In this document: positions 36,287 to 45,781 of the stretch, piece after piece
Layout of the letters: each line of letters starts with the position of its first letter
How positions within the stretch are numbered: position 1 is the first letter of the stretch
Assembly (NCBI GenBank): GCA_001931535.1
Contig: CP016211.1
Coordinates: 2,942,501-3,006,500, forward strand
From: Minicystis rosea
Lineage (GTDB): Bacteria > Myxococcota_A > Polyangia > Polyangiales > Polyangiaceae
Length of the DNA stretch: 64,000 nt
Direction: 5' to 3'
Program-made: the position numbers and the translations under genes
The notes under the pieces: model-generated
What the model was told of the DNA's origin: nothing
What the model saw: the letters and a program-made list of their open reading frames with translations, nothing else
Database searches by the model: none

Positions 36287-37464
36287 CACTTCTCGGAGAA
36301 GACCTGCGTGGTGCACGACCCTTCGAAGAGCTGCACGGTGCCATCGACACCGGCGGCCGCTCCTGCGCTCACGTAGCCCTGGAAGAAGGGCGAGCCTTCC
36401 GCGAAGCCGAACAGCTCGCACATCTCGCCGGCCCCGAAGCCCCAGCCGACGTTGGTGTCGCTCGTGTTCTGATACTGGCAGCCGAACTGGAAGCCATCGG
36501 CGCCCGCCATGTCGATGGGCGGATCGAAGGTGCGTCCGTGCGCCTCGCCGTTGTAGACGCCCAGATCGAGGAGCGCCTCACCATCGCGCGGGCCACCGAG
36601 GATCTTCGCGAAGAACCCGGTCGCAAGCGTGTGCGTGTGCGGCAAGAGGTAGTGGACCTTGGGCGCGAAAGCCTGGCCCGTGGCCTGCGTGACCGCACCG
36701 CCGACGGCGCACTCGCCGGTGAAGCGCGCCGATGCGTGGGCGGGGATGTTGAGCGCGTCGTACTCGATGTGGAACGCGGAGAGAGGCGTCTTCACGGTCT
36801 CGGGCGCGAGCGTGTAGAGCGTGAGCGTGGCGTGACCAGTGATCGTTTCGCTCGACGTGTTGAGCAGATGGATGTCGCTGATGATGCGCGCGTGCGGCGG
36901 GATGCGCACGGCCGCGCCCGCCGGAAAGCGTTGCACCTCGTGCGCGGTCTGCGTCGACTGCGCGTAGACGAGCCCCCCGGCCTGCACGGCGAGCCAGAAA
37001 TCGTAGCCGCGCGAGCTGCAGGTCCAGATGCCGTCGGGCCCGTCGAACTCGGTCTCCGGAACGAAGACCCAATTGGAATGATGAGAGTCCTCGTTCTGGG
37101 TGAGCTCGACGGTGTTGACCCAGATCTCGCTCTCGTTGTTCAACGTCCAGCTGCGGCAGTCGTGGAGTCGCTCTTCACCGGACTCCACCGTTTGCTCGGG
37201 GAACGTATGCGTCATCGTCGTGCCGGCGATCGGCTCGCAGGTGCCCGTCGACGACGCATAGGTGCCCCCGCTGCACGCCGCGCAGCGCGCGCCTGCGGCG
37301 TCCTCGGTGCAGCCGAGACCATCGGCCACGCACTGCGCGGCGATGTCGCTGCAGCTCGGTCCCGTGACCGTGTTGTGCGGGGTGCTCTCTTCGTTGCTTT
37401 CGTGACAAGCAGGAACGAATGCCACCAGCCAAGGAAGGATGATGGTGATGCCTTTACGGAACAT
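36286..37464 (-). CDS. Lipoprotein related to copper type II ascorbate-dependent monooxygenase
   Basis: A 392-residue exported protein. The signal peptide (FRKGITIILPWLVAFVPAC) ends in a lipobox-like Cys20, though Pro at -2 is unusual. A short Cys-rich module follows (CSDIAAQCVADGLGCTEDAA). The main region has features of peptidylglycine-monooxygenase-like copper proteins: a His pair (NEDSHHSNWVFVPE), a further His-rich strand (LLPHTHTLATGFFAKILGG) and a Met-Cys near the end (GAGEMCELFGF), in a double jelly-roll arrangement. Secreted copper monooxygenase-like proteins are frequent in Myxococcota. Whether it hydroxylates a substrate is unknown. ATG 37464 has GGAGG 6 nt upstream. Confidence 0.72.
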   Translation of the reverse strand: MFRKGITIILPWLVAFVPACHESNEESTPHNTVTGPSCSDIAAQCVADGLGCTEDAAGARCAACSGGTYASSTGTCEPIAGTTMTHTFPEQTVESGEERLHDCRSWTLNNESEIWVNTVELTQNEDSHHSNWVFVPETEFDGPDGIWTCSSRGYDFWLAVQAGGLVYAQSTQTAHEVQRFPAGAAVRIPPHARIISDIHLLNTSSETITGHATLTLYTLAPETVKTPLSAFHIEYDALNIPAHASARFTGECAVGGAVTQATGQAFAPKVHYLLPHTHTLATGFFAKILGGPRDGEALLDLGVYNGEAHGRTFDPPIDMAGADGFQFGCQYQNTSDTNVGWGFGAGEMCELFGFAEGSPFFQGYVSAGAAAGVDGTVQLFEGSCTTQVFSEK

Positions 37465-37733
37465 GAAGCCTCCACCCGGTGAGTGGTCGATGCGGTGAAT
37501 TTTTGCGACACGATCCACGTCGCCGGAAGAAATGACGCGCAAATCGTACCCCCGGGTGAGCGAGCGCACGCTTCGAGGCTCGTGGTGCAGACGCGCCCGT
37601 CGCCGTCACCGTGGGGCGGAGATGCGGGGCGCGGCGCGCATCGATCCAGCGCTCGCAGCGAGGCTCGATGGATGACGGGGATGCTCGTGACGACGGTCGA
37701 TCGCAGCGACGCGCGATGGCCTCGAGGAGCAGG

Positions 37734-38528
37734 CTATCCGCCGGCCATGTCGGCGCGGGCGATGAGATAGCGGCTGGTGACGCGGAAGCTCGACGGGTCC
37801 TCGTTCATCTCGGTGAGCGCGGCGACGGAGCGATCGCGCAGCGACTGCCAGGCATCGCCGTGAGGCGCGAGGAGGCGATGAGCGAGGCGCCAGACCGGGT
37901 GGTGAGCCTCCTGCTCGGCGAACCAGAGGGCAGGTGAGTCGGCCGTGAAGGCCAGCGTGCCTTCGGTGACGTCGACCCGTGCTCCGTGCGCGCCGAAGGT
38001 CTCACGCACGAACGCGGGGTCGCCCCAAGGCGCCACGGCCGGTGCAGGCGTCGCGCTCGGCGGCGTCACGGCCGCCATCGCCTCGCGCACCATGCGTCCG
38101 GCGGTCGCGATCGCGCCGACCGGCAGCCAGCTCGTCAGCACCACGCGGCCGCCCGGACGCACCACCCGCGCGAGCTCCGCCACCGCCGCGCTCGCGTCGG
38201 GCGCGAAGATGACACCGAACACGGACACGGCCGCGTCGAACGAAGCCGTCTCCGCAGGCAGCGCGCCCGCAGCGCCCTCGAGGAACGTCGCCTCGAAGCC
38301 CTCGGACGAAAGCCGTTGTCGGGCCACGTCGAGCAGACGCACGGCCGGGTCGATACCGGTGACACGCGCTCCGGCGCGAGCCGCGAGCAAGGACGCGTTG
38401 CCCGTCCCGCACGCGAGATCGAGGATGCGCTCGCCATGCGTGATCCGCGCTCGTGCGATCGCGTGCTCGGAGGCGGTCCAAAGCGTCGTCGCGGTTTGCT
38501 CGTACTGTCCGTCGCTCCAGTCGGCCAT
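37734..38528 (-). CDS. Class I SAM-dependent methyltransferase (UbiE-like)
   Basis: A 264-residue enzyme with the small-molecule methyltransferase core. Motif I is ILDLACGTGNASLLAARAGA, followed by VTGIDPAVRLLDVARQRL, AAGALPAETASFDAAVSVFG and the post-core strand ELARVVRPGGRVVLTSWLPV. The C-terminal helical part (FVRETFGAHGARVDVTEG and later) is the usual substrate cap. No pathway genes flank it, so the substrate is open. ATG 38528 is the first Met before the conserved N-terminal helix (ADWSDGQYEQTATTLW). It lies 113 nt from another methyltransferase gene in the same direction. Confidence 0.85.
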   Translation of the reverse strand: MADWSDGQYEQTATTLWTASEHAIARARITHGERILDLACGTGNASLLAARAGARVTGIDPAVRLLDVARQRLSSEGFEATFLEGAAGALPAETASFDAAVSVFGVIFAPDASAAVAELARVVRPGGRVVLTSWLPVGAIATAGRMVREAMAAVTPPSATPAPAVAPWGDPAFVRETFGAHGARVDVTEGTLAFTADSPALWFAEQEAHHPVWRLAHRLLAPHGDAWQSLRDRSVAALTEMNEDPSSFRVTSRYLIARADMAGG

Positions 38529-38641
38529 GGACGCGTCCGTAGCACGACCGCGCGCAGGCACGAGCACGCGTTGCGATCGACGAACGAGCATCGGGCTCCC
38601 GATCGAGAGCCCGATGCGGATCTCGTCCTTCGATCGAGGAG

Positions 38642-39463
38642 CTAGCCGTGATCGATGCGTCGCGAGGCGGAGACGAGGTGCGTGCGCAGCGGGTCGCCGT
38701 CACCGTCGCGCCACGGGATGGTGCGGCCGGCGCGGGTCGCGAGCTCGGCGATGGTGACGCTCTTCGCGGTCCAGCCGAAGCCTTCGAGCAAAGCGACGGG
38801 ATCGCTGCACGCGAAGTGCATCTGGATGCCGCGGGACCGGAGCTTCTCGGCCAGCGCGGCGAAGCCCGAGGACGTGAAGGGATCGACGCCGGCGCAGTCG
38901 AGCGCGAGCGTGCTGCCCGCGGACGCGAGCGGCGCGATCTGCTTGAAGAGACGAGGAACGTCGGCCTCTTCGAGGTAAGGCAGGAGCCCTTCGACGAGCC
39001 AGGCCGACGGCCTCTTGGGATCGAAGCCCGCCGCGCAGAGCCCATCGGCCCAGGGCTTTCGCAGATCGACGCCCATCGTGATGCGCGTGCAGCGCGGGGT
39101 CGCGCGCGTGGCGGTGAGGATGCCGTTCTTGTGATCGATGACCTCGGGCTGATCGAGCTCGAAGAGGTGCGTGCCGTCAGGCCATTCGAGGCGATAGGCG
39201 CGGGCGTCGAGCCCCGCCGCGAGGATCACGATCTGACGCACACCGGAATCGGCCGCGCGCAGCAGCTCGTCGTCGAAGAAGCGCGTGCGCAGCGCGATGT
39301 ATGCGCCGAGCATCGCCTCGTCGCGCGGATCACCCTTCCAGCGCTCGCCTTCGTCGCCCGCGAGCGCGGCGGCGAAAGGATCTTGGAAGAGCGCGTCGGG
39401 ACGAAGGGATTCGCGGGCACGTGCGGCAGCGACCCAGTGGGCAGTGAACGCGACAGGCTCCAT
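38642..39463 (-). CDS. TIGR00027 family class I methyltransferase (leucine carboxyl methyltransferase-like)
   Basis: A 273-residue protein of the PPM1/LCMT-like group (TIGR00027), which is common in actinobacteria and myxobacteria, often in many copies. Diagnostic parts are the N-terminal AFTAHWVAAARARESLRPD, the SAM loop QIVILAAGLDARAYRLEWPD, LFELDQPEVIDHKN, and WLVEGLLPYLEEADVPRLFK. Some members O-methylate polyketide or small-molecule carboxyls; the substrate here is unknown. AGGAAGGA precedes ATG 39463. It is divergent from the thiE-like gene, with 167 nt between them. Confidence 0.9.
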   Translation of the reverse strand: MEPVAFTAHWVAAARARESLRPDALFQDPFAAALAGDEGERWKGDPRDEAMLGAYIALRTRFFDDELLRAADSGVRQIVILAAGLDARAYRLEWPDGTHLFELDQPEVIDHKNGILTATRATPRCTRITMGVDLRKPWADGLCAAGFDPKRPSAWLVEGLLPYLEEADVPRLFKQIAPLASAGSTLALDCAGVDPFTSSGFAALAEKLRSRGIQMHFACSDPVALLEGFGWTAKSVTIAELATRAGRTIPWRDGDGDPLRTHLVSASRRIDHG

Positions 39464-39630
39464 GGCGTCCTTCCTGGGGCTCGCTCACACGCTTCCAAAG
39501 GGCCCTGGAAGGCGATTCCCTCCGGGAATCTCCGCATGGCTCTCCTGTCTGCGTCTGCCGTCCTTGCGCCGTCATCGCGTCTTCGTGTTCGCGGACCGAG
39601 ACCGCCGCCGCGTATGCTGGAGGCATTCAC

Positions 39631-40260
39631 GTGCGTCCCCGCGTCCTCCAGATCACCGCGGCCGACGTGCTGCCCGAGCGGGCGCTCTTCGATCGCCTCG
39701 AAGCGATCGCGTCGCTCCCGGACGGCGCGCGCCGCGGCTTCGCCGTCCAGCTCCGCGATCCCGAGCTCGACACCCGCGCGCTCTTCGACCTCGGCGCTCG
39801 CCTCCGTGTCGCCACGCGCGCCGTGGGCGCGGCGCTCGTCGTGAACGATCGCCTCGATCTCGCGCTCGCGTTGGGCGCGGACGGCGTGCACCTCGGGCGG
39901 CGATCGGTGTCCGTCGCGGATGCGCGCGCCCTCCTCGGATCGTCGATGTGGATCTCCGTCGCATGCCACGCGGTCACCGAGGTGGTGCACGCGGCGGAGG
40001 CAGGCGCGGATGCGGCCGTGCTCTCCCCGATCTTCGCGTCGCCGGGGAAGGGCACGCCCCTCGGCGTGTCGGCTCTCGTCGAGGCGCGCGCGTCGCTCAC
40101 GGCGCGTGGGCTCGACGTCCAAGTGGTGGCGCTCGGCGGGATCACCGCCGAGGAGACGGCCGCGTGCTTCGCTGTCGGAGCCTCTGCCGTGGCCGCGATC
40201 CGGGCCGATCTGACGGGCGTGCTCAGCCCCGTTCTCGACGCTTCCGCCCGATCTTGCTAG
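39631..40260 (+). CDS. Thiamine phosphate synthase / TenI family protein
   Basis: A 209-residue TIM barrel of the ThiE/TenI family. Conserved segments are FAVQLRDPELDTRALFDLG, the VNDRLDLALALGADGVHLGR block, GADAAVLSPIFASPGKGTPL and the phosphate-binding VVALGGITAEETAACFAVGA. ThiE joins the pyrimidine and thiazole halves of thiamine phosphate; TenI is a thiazole tautomerase. The middle motif reads SVACHAVTEV rather than the ThiE-typical Gly-x-Ser-x-His form, so TenI is a real alternative. The start is GTG 39631, with GGAGG 7 nt upstream. ileS begins 11 nt after the stop, so the two are probably co-transcribed. Confidence 0.82.
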   Translation: MRPRVLQITAADVLPERALFDRLEAIASLPDGARRGFAVQLRDPELDTRALFDLGARLRVATRAVGAALVVNDRLDLALALGADGVHLGRRSVSVADARALLGSSMWISVACHAVTEVVHAAEAGADAAVLSPIFASPGKGTPLGVSALVEARASLTARGLDVQVVALGGITAEETAACFAVGASAVAAIRADLTGVLSPVLDASARSC

Positions 40261-40271
40261 GGAAGCCGCCC

Positions 40272-43200
40272 ATGCAAGGCGATCCCAAGGCCACGCGAGG
40301 CCCGTTTCTCCCGGTCCGCAGCGAGCTCGACTTCCCCCGAGACGAGTCGACGATCCTCTCGTTCTGGAAGGAAAACGGCATCTTCCACAAGACGCTCCGG
40401 GCCGAGACGCGCGCCACCGGGCCGTCGAAGGGCACGTTCGTCTTCTACGAAGGCCCGCCGACCGCCAACGGGATGCCGCACAACGGCCACGTGCTCACGC
40501 GCGCGGTGAAGGACGTCTTCCCCCGCTTCCAGACGATGCGCGGCTTCGACGTGCCGCGAAAGGCCGGCTGGGACACGCACGGCCTCCCCGTCGAGGTCGA
40601 GGTCGAGAAGGAGCTCAACATCCACGGCAAGGCCGAGATCGAGAAGTACGGCGTGAAGCCGTTCATCTCGAAGTGCATCGACTCGGTCTTCCGATACACG
40701 GAGGCGTGGGAGAAGCTCACCGACAAGATCGGCTTCTGGGTCGATCTCCCCACGGCCTACGTCACCTACCACCGGAGCTACGTGGAGAGCGTCTGGTGGG
40801 CGCTCTCCGAGCTGCACAAGAAGGGCCTGCTCTACCGCGGTCATCGCGTGTGCTGGTGGTGGCCGCAGGGCGGCACCGCGCTCAGCGCCGCCGAGGTCGG
40901 GTGGAACTACAAGACGGTCGACGATCCCAGCGCCTTCGTCGCGTTCCCCCTCGACGAGGATCCGGACATCGCGCTGCTCGCGTGGACGACGACGCCGTGG
41001 ACCTTGTCGTCCAACGGCTATGCGGCCGTGCGCGCCGACTTCGAATACGCGGTGGTGAGCGGCTGGACCAAGAAGCTCGTGGTCGCGAAGGATCTCGTCG
41101 AGCCGCTCGCGAAGAAGCTCAAGCGCGACCTCACCATCGAGCGCACGCTGAAGGGCGAAGAGCTCGTGGGCAAGCGCTATCGCCCGCCGTTCGACACGTA
41201 TTCGAACACGCTCTGGGACGTCGAAGCCCCGCGCAAGGACGGCGGCAAAGAGGCCGTGTACTGGCGCGTGATCGCGGCCGACTTCGTCACGCTCGACAAG
41301 GGGTCCGGCATCGTGCACGTGGCGCCGGCCTTCGGCGAGGACGACTTCAACGCCCACAAGAAGAACCTCGAGCGCTTCCAGAACCCCATCGAGATCCCGC
41401 TCCTCTGCGCGGTCCGCGCCGACGGCAACTTCGGTCCGGAGATGGCGTCGCTCGGCCTCACCGGCGTCTTCGTGAAGGACGGCGACAAGCCGCTGCTCAA
41501 GGATCTCGAGGCCCGCGGCCTCCTCGTGCACCACGAGATCTACCGCCACGAATACCCGTTCTGCTGGCGCGCCGACGACGATCCGCTGATCCAGCTCGCG
41601 CGTCCCGCTTGGTACATCCGCACGCAGCCGAACAAGGAGCGCGCGATCGACAACAACCGCGCGGTCAACTGGCTGCCGGAGCACATCAAGGAAGGGCGCT
41701 TCGGCGACTTCCTCGCCAACAACGTGGACTGGGCGCTCTCGCGCGAGCGCTACTGGGGCACGCCGCTCAACGTCTGGGTCTGCGACAAGGACGAGGATCA
41801 CCAGCACGCGCCCGCGAGCGTCGCCGAGATCGAGGCCCTCGCGCCGCGCGCGTTCGACGCCTTCCGCGCCGCGAAGGCCGCCGATCCGAGCCTCAACGAG
41901 CACCTCATCGTCCACAAGCCGTGGATCGACGAGGTGACCTTCCCCTGCACGAAGTGCGGCGGCACCATGAAGCGCGCGACCGAGGTCATCGACGCGTGGT
42001 TCGACTCCGGGAGCATGCCCTTCGCGCAGTGGGGCTACCCGCATGCGGAGGGCTCGAAGGAGATCTTCGACAAGGCCTTCCCGGCCGACTTCATCAGCGA
42101 AGCGATCGATCAGACGCGCGGCTGGTTCTACTCGCTGCTCATGATCTCGACGCTCGTCTTCGACGAGGAGGCCCAGAAGCGCATGGGCCTGTCGCAGGTG
42201 CGGAGCTACCCGCTGCCGTACAAGACGTGCGTGGTGCTCGGGCACGTCTGCGATCGCGAAGGCAAGAAGGAGTCGAAGGGGAAGGGGAACTACACGCCGC
42301 CTGAGGTGATCCTCGAGCGCGTTCGCATGGCCTTCGTGGCCTTCGATCCGGCCGCACACGAGGCGAAGCTCAAGGAGACCGGCGTGAAGGCCGCTGATCT
42401 CGCGGTGAAGCCCGGCGTCGCGTACATCGCGCGCGAGGACTTCGAGGGGCTCGACTTCAGCGGCGAGACGGCGAAGGTGGTGCTCTACCGCGGCGATCGC
42501 GAAGGCGAGAAGATCGCGATGGAGCTCAAGCCGGCGAAGAAGCTCCAGCGCCGCGTGATCGCGATCCACCCGGACGATCTCGCGCGGCTCGGGCTCGTGC
42601 CGAACGCGGATCCGCTCGGGATCAAGCCCAATGACGTGCCCAACCGGCCGCAGCCGGAGCGCGTCTTCGTCGAGGATCCGGCCACGCCGGCGCCGGGCGC
42701 GGACGCGTTCCGCTGGTTCTTCTACGCGTCGAGCCCGCCGTGGACCAACACGCGGCACTCGCTCACCAACGTGCGCAGCACCCAGAAGGAGTTCTTGGTC
42801 AAGCTGCGCAACGTCTACTCGTTCTTCGTGATCTACGCAAACATCGACGGCTTCTCGCCCGCCGAGGGGAACGACGGCGCGAGAGAGACGACGCCCGCGG
42901 CGCTCGCAAAGAGCACGGGCTACCGCCCGCGAACGATCGCAGCCTCCTCGATCGGTGGATCCTCTCGGAGCTCGCGCTCGCGACGCGCGACGTGACCCAG
43001 TCGCTCGAAGGCTACCTGCTCTACGAAGCGGCGCAGCGCCTCGTGGATCTCGTGGACGCGCTCTCGAACTGGTACGTGCGCCGCAGCCGCAGCCGCTTCT
43101 GGGCACCGGAGTCCGCGCCGGGGAGCGCGGCCTGGCAGGACAAGCGCGACGCGTACTTCACGCTCTACGAGGTGCTGGTCACCACCACCAAGCTGATCGC

Positions 43201-44086
43201 GCCGTTCACGCCCTTCTTCGCGGAGGAGCTGCACCAAAACCTGGTGCGCGCGCCGTGGCCGGGCACGCAGCCCGAGAGCGTGCACCTCTGCGCGTATCCC
43301 GAGCCGGACGCGTCCGCGATCGACGAGGCGCTCGCGCGCGAGATGCGCGCGGTGCGCGAGCTGGTAAGCCTCGGCCTCCAGGTGCGCACGGCCAACAAGC
43401 TCAAGGTGCGGCAGCCGCTGAGCCGCGCCGACGTGGTGGTGTCGCAGGCGAGCCTCTCCACCGCGCTCGCGCAGCACGTCGAGCTCATCCGCGACGAGCT
43501 CAACGTGCACGAGGTGCGCTTCCTCCGCCCCGGCGAAGAGGGGAGCGAGGTGCGCTACGTGCTCAAGCCCAACTTCCGCGCGCTCGGTCCGAAGCTCGGG
43601 AAGAAGGTGCAGCTCGCCAAGGCGGTGCTCGCCAAGGCCGACGCTTCGGCGCTCCGCGCGAGCCTGGCCACCGACGGCAAGGTGACGATCGATCTCGAGG
43701 GCGAGAAGGTCGAGATCGGGCCCGAGGAGATCGAGGTGGTCGTCGAGGCCGCCGAAGGCTTCGCGGCCGCCGGCGGCCGGAGCGGCGTCGTCGTGCTCCA
43801 CACGGCGCTCACCGATGCGCTGCGCGACGAGGGGCTCGGCCGCGAGATCCTCTCGCGCGTGCAGGGCGCGCGCAAAGAGCTGGATCTGGGCTTCACCGAT
43901 CGCATCCGCCTCTCGATCGACGGCAGCGAGCGCACCCGTCGCGTGGCCACCGCGATCCGCGACGAGCTCGCCGCGGAGTCGCTCGCGGTCGAGGTCGTCA
44001 TCGGGCCGGCGTCGTTCACGGGCGAGCGTCGCGAAGGTCCGGTCGATGGTGAAGAGGTGATCCTCACCATCGCACGCGCGGGTTGA
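40272..44086 (+). CDS. ileS: Isoleucyl-tRNA synthetase (frameshift at about 42926)
   Basis: Class I aminoacyl-tRNA synthetase charging tRNA-Ile. The HIGH-type motif is HNGH (residues 70-73, in PPTANGMPHNGH). Later landmarks are WDTHGLPVEVEVEKEL, the editing-domain WTTTPWTLSSNGYAAV, FDSGSMPFAQWGYPH and DQTRGWFYSLLMISTL. The KMSKS position reads KESKG (666-670). An extra segment of about 115 residues (about 690-808) lies before GADAFRWFFYASSPPW. The first frame runs to about 42928; the anticodon-binding end (NDRSLLDRWILSELALATRD onward) is in the frame one base earlier. Adding one C at 42926-42928 restores about 1271 residues. The gene is essential, so a sequence error is far more likely than a real mutation. 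AGGGAAG precedes the start. Confidence 0.92.
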
Positions 44087-44099
44087 GCTCGCGATGAAG

Positions 44100-44127
44100 G
44101 CGACGCCGGGATCGAGCCCGGCGTCGC
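44100..44127 (+). terminator. Terminator-like hairpin after ileS
   Basis: A perfect 11-bp stem, GCGACGCCGGG-ATCGAG-CCCGGCGTCGC, lies 14 nt past the ileS stop. It is followed by CGCTTCG with no T-run. Stem strength and position support termination of the thiE-ileS transcript. Confidence 0.65.
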
Positions 44128-44202
44128 GCTTCGCCCATGCATGAATTGACGGCGAGCACGCTCGCGGTCGCGATGATCCGGTGACGATCCTCGCGATGAA
44201 AG

Positions 44203-44238
44203 ACGAAGACGCCGAGGGGCTGCCCTCGGCGTCTTCGT
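44203..44238. terminator. Strong bidirectional terminator
   Basis: A perfect 16-bp stem (44203-44218 paired with 44223-44238; key sequence ACGAAGACGCCGAGGG) with a GCTG loop. It is flanked by GAAAG on the left and TTC on the right, giving short T-rich tails in both directions. It separates ileS from the convergent beta-propeller gene ending at 44275. Confidence 0.8.
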
Positions 44239-44274
44239 TTCAGCGCCCATCACGATGGGGCGACAGCCGACCCG

Positions 44275-45420
44275 TCAGGGGATCGCGGGACGCGGAAGCG
44301 GGGACGCGACGTCGGAGACGGTCATGTCGAGCAGGGCTCCGTGCGCCGCGTTGCCGTAGAGCGATTGGTTCGCGATGAGAAGACCACCGCGACCGTCGAA
44401 GCTCAGGGTCGCGGGGCTGTCGAGGAGCGACGACGAGAGACGCGAGAGCTCGCGGCCGTACGGATCGATCACCGCGATTTGGTTCGAGCCGGAGAGCGAC
44501 GCGAAGAGGCGACCGCTCGCGCCGTAAGCGAGGCCGTTGGGACGCTCGTTGGCCGTGTACGCCTTCGCCTGCTGCAGCGTGCTCGGCGTCGGACGGGAAA
44601 TGAGCGGCAGCGTCAGCACGCCGGCGTTGATGCCGGTGGTCTGCGTGAAGGCGAGCTTCGTCCGATCGGGGCTCACGCGGATGCCGCTCAAGCCGGGCGC
44701 GTAACCGGCGAGGCCGCTCGTGTCGAGGCGAGCATCTTGGTAGAAAACCTCGGCCGCGCCGCCGCCGGGCGCGACCCGGAAGATCGTCGCCTGGTACGCG
44801 TCGGTGATGTAGAGGTTGCCGGCGTCGTCGAACGCGAGATCGCTGGGTAGGCTGCCGCGATCGATGGCGACGGGCGCGCACGGGCCAGGCGGGAGGCAGA
44901 CGCCGTCGGCGTTGGGAACGCAGGGCCCGGGAGGCAAGCAACGGCCGGTGACGCACGGCCCAGGCGGGAGACACGACGTGTCCGCGATGCGGCAAGGCCC
45001 CGGCGGGAGCTCACCGCAACCGGGCAGGTGCCCGATGGATGCATAGATCGTCTGCACCCCGCTCCGGAGATCGATGCGGATCACGCCGAGCTGGCTGCTC
45101 AGCGCATAGAGGTGGCCCGATCCATCGCCGGTCACACCGGCGAGCGCGTGATCGCGCGTGAGGTCCTCGCCGGCGATGCGGATCTTGGAGGTGACGGCGC
45201 CGGTCGAGGTGTCGAGGACGTCGATGTACGACGGGCCGAGGCCGGCCGTGCCGAAGGCCGATGGGCCCGAGACGTAAGCGGTGGTGCCCGCGATGAAGGT
45301 GCCCTCCGGAAAGGCGGAGGGCATCGATGTCAAAACGACGGTGCGAGCCGGCTCGTCAGCGCGCGCGACGGCGGCGGTGATGGCAAGGGCGCAGAACGCT
45401 AGGGCAGCGTTGTATTTCAT
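44275..45420 (-). CDS. Secreted NHL/SMP-30-like beta-propeller protein with LPPGPC repeats
   Basis: A 381-residue exported protein. The signal peptide is KYNAALAFCALAITAAVARA. The body is made of propeller blades with GDGSGHLYALSSQLGVIRID, LAFDDAGNLYITDAYQATIF, LAYGASGRLFASLSGSNQIA and LSFDGRGGLLIANQSLYGN, which are typical of NHL or SMP-30-like folds that bind ligands or have lactonase-like activity. Between two blades, at about residues 133-180, lies a Cys-rich insert with four LPPGPC units. ATG 45420 has GGAG upstream. No substrate or partner is suggested by the neighbours, which are also secreted proteins. Confidence 0.82.
   Translation of the reverse strand: MKYNAALAFCALAITAAVARADEPARTVVLTSMPSAFPEGTFIAGTTAYVSGPSAFGTAGLGPSYIDVLDTSTGAVTSKIRIAGEDLTRDHALAGVTGDGSGHLYALSSQLGVIRIDLRSGVQTIYASIGHLPGCGELPPGPCRIADTSCLPPGPCVTGRCLPPGPCVPNADGVCLPPGPCAPVAIDRGSLPSDLAFDDAGNLYITDAYQATIFRVAPGGGAAEVFYQDARLDTSGLAGYAPGLSGIRVSPDRTKLAFTQTTGINAGVLTLPLISRPTPSTLQQAKAYTANERPNGLAYGASGRLFASLSGSNQIAVIDPYGRELSRLSSSLLDSPATLSFDGRGGLLIANQSLYGNAAHGALLDMTVSDVASPLPRPAIP
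44873..45025 (-). repeat. LPPGPC-coding repeats in the propeller gene
   Basis: Four units encode C(x)LPPGPC with spacers of 2-6 residues; for example ADTSCLPPGPCVTGRC and GVCLPPGPCAP. DNA copies share a GGGCC(A/C)GGCGGGAG(G/A)CA core on the plus strand. About ten Cys fall in about 50 residues, suggesting several disulfides in a compact loop. Confidence 0.85.
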
Positions 45421-45781
45421 GACGATGCTCCTTTCACCTGCTGCAGCCGCGTCGCAAGGGCGGTCCGCTGCGGTGGTGGGATTTGGTGAACGCTGGCGGG
45501 GGGCCGGACGCGTTCGAGACTTAAAGAATCTATACGCGATTCGGGCTCCGAATCTGTCCATCGAAGGACGATTTTCTCGGCACGCCCTCGACGCGCCCGG
45601 ATCGCGCCGTCGTCGCATTGCGGCAAAGGCTCGGCGTGCGTGAATTGACGGAGAGGGACGCACGATCACGCGACATCGCAAGCACGAGGCCACCGCGCGC
45701 ACGTGCGGCGGAGTGAGGCCGGAGCACACACATGGGCTCGGCGGGCGAGGCCATCGTTCGCTGGGGTGATAGAGTGCGCGG
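45421..45781. other. Divergent intergenic region (361 bp) with overlapping dyads
   Basis: The region lies between the propeller gene (leftward) and the HExxH protein gene (rightward). No gene is supported. At about 45525-45554 an unusually AT-rich patch holds GAATC-7nt-GATTC followed by GATTCGG-GCT-CCGAATC. These are overlapping inverted repeats that could be an operator for either gene. A clear -35/-10 pair was not identified. Confidence 0.45.

Noticed and set aside
37465..37733. tRNA or small RNA in the gap between the copper-protein gene and the methyltransferase
   Set aside because: No cloverleaf or conserved TTC-loop sequence could be traced; the gap appears to be plain promoter DNA.
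42740..44086. A separate 448-codon gene starting before the ileS frameshift
   Set aside because: Its first 55 residues are nonsense in the alternate frame; from NDRSLLDRW on it is plainly the C-terminus of IleRS.
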